Part shown: positions 6,442 to 6,590 of the stretch, piece after piece
How positions within the stretch are numbered: position 1 is the first letter of the stretch
Layout: each line of letters opens with the position of its first letter
NCBI GenBank assembly: GCA_031323845.1
Contig: JAVIYP010000092.1
Coordinates: forward strand, 1-6,590
DNA from: PUPG01 sp031323845
GTDB lineage: Bacteria > Bacteroidota > Bacteroidia > Bacteroidales > UBA7960
Direction: 5' to 3'
DNA: 6,590 bases
The notes under the pieces: generated by a model
The model's database searches: none
Told to the model about the DNA's origin: nothing
The model's input: the letters and a program-made list of their open reading frames with translations, nothing else
Translations under genes and position numbers: made by a program

Positions 6442-6590
6442 ATGCTATTGGAAAAATTAAAGGCCATCAAGGACAGGTGCGAAGAGGTGGAGCAAATGAT
6501 TGCAGACCCCGGCGTAATGTCGGATATGAAGCGCTATATCGGCCTCAATAAGGAGTTTAAGGATTTGCAGCCTATTGTCCAGGCCTATCA
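6442..6590 (+). CDS. prfA: Peptide chain release factor 1, N-terminal part (cut by window edge)
   Basis: Release factor 1 reads UAA and UAG in the ribosomal A site and releases the finished protein. Only the first 49 codons are present. They start MLLEKLKAIKDRCEEVEQMI and continue with DPGVMSDMKRYIGLNKEF (residues 22-39), typical of the N-terminal helical domain of RF1; the PxT anticodon motif and the GGQ loop lie beyond the window. AGGA at 6434-6437 precedes the ATG by 4 bases. The gene follows purM by 47 bp, and a purM-prfA neighbourhood is, as I recall, common in Bacteroidales. RF2 is less likely because its N-terminus differs and its gene normally carries a programmed frameshift. Identification rests on the N-terminus alone. 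Confidence 0.87.
   Translation, partial: MLLEKLKAIKDRCEEVEQMIADPGVMSDMKRYIGLNKEFKDLQPIVQAY

Overview
The window looks like chromosomal DNA from a Bacteroidota organism, probably Bacteroidales-like. The evidence is a long-form PurM of the Bacteroidota type, a TPR/PD40/carboxypeptidase-regulatory/OmpA protein with the domain order of PorE, A/T-rich starts with weak or absent Shine-Dalgarno sequences, and promoter -7 boxes that fit the Bacteroidota consensus TAnnTTTG. No mobile element, CRISPR array, tRNA, rRNA or obvious foreign segment was seen.

Layout: the left 2.4 kb is read on the minus strand. It holds a 525-residue SLC45-like MFS transporter (860-2437) and, downstream of it, a ChrA-family (CHR) transporter (789 to 1, cut by the left edge). 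A strong intrinsic terminator whose stem includes the MFS stop codon lies between them, so chrA is probably transcribed separately or only by readthrough. A 211-bp divergent region (2438-2648) carries a perfect Bacteroidota-type promoter facing right and a 15-bp palindrome facing the MFS gene.

The right 3.9 kb is read on the plus strand: a TatA/TatB-like twin-arginine translocase subunit (2649-2993), a secreted PorE-like OmpA-family envelope protein (3075-5201), purM (5219-6394) and the first 49 codons of prfA (from 6442, cut by the right edge). The 17-bp ompA-purM gap suggests cotranscription. A short stem with six T sits at the purM stop and a -7 box just after it, so prfA may have its own promoter.

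Functionally this is a mix of envelope genes (two transporters, protein export, a peptidoglycan-anchored outer-membrane-associated protein) and housekeeping genes (purine synthesis, translation termination). I did not find a clearly new biological system. The points most worth checking are the 6+2+6 membrane topology of the MFS protein, the PorE-like architecture on a non-lipoprotein with a disordered tail, and the mixed TatA/TatB signature.
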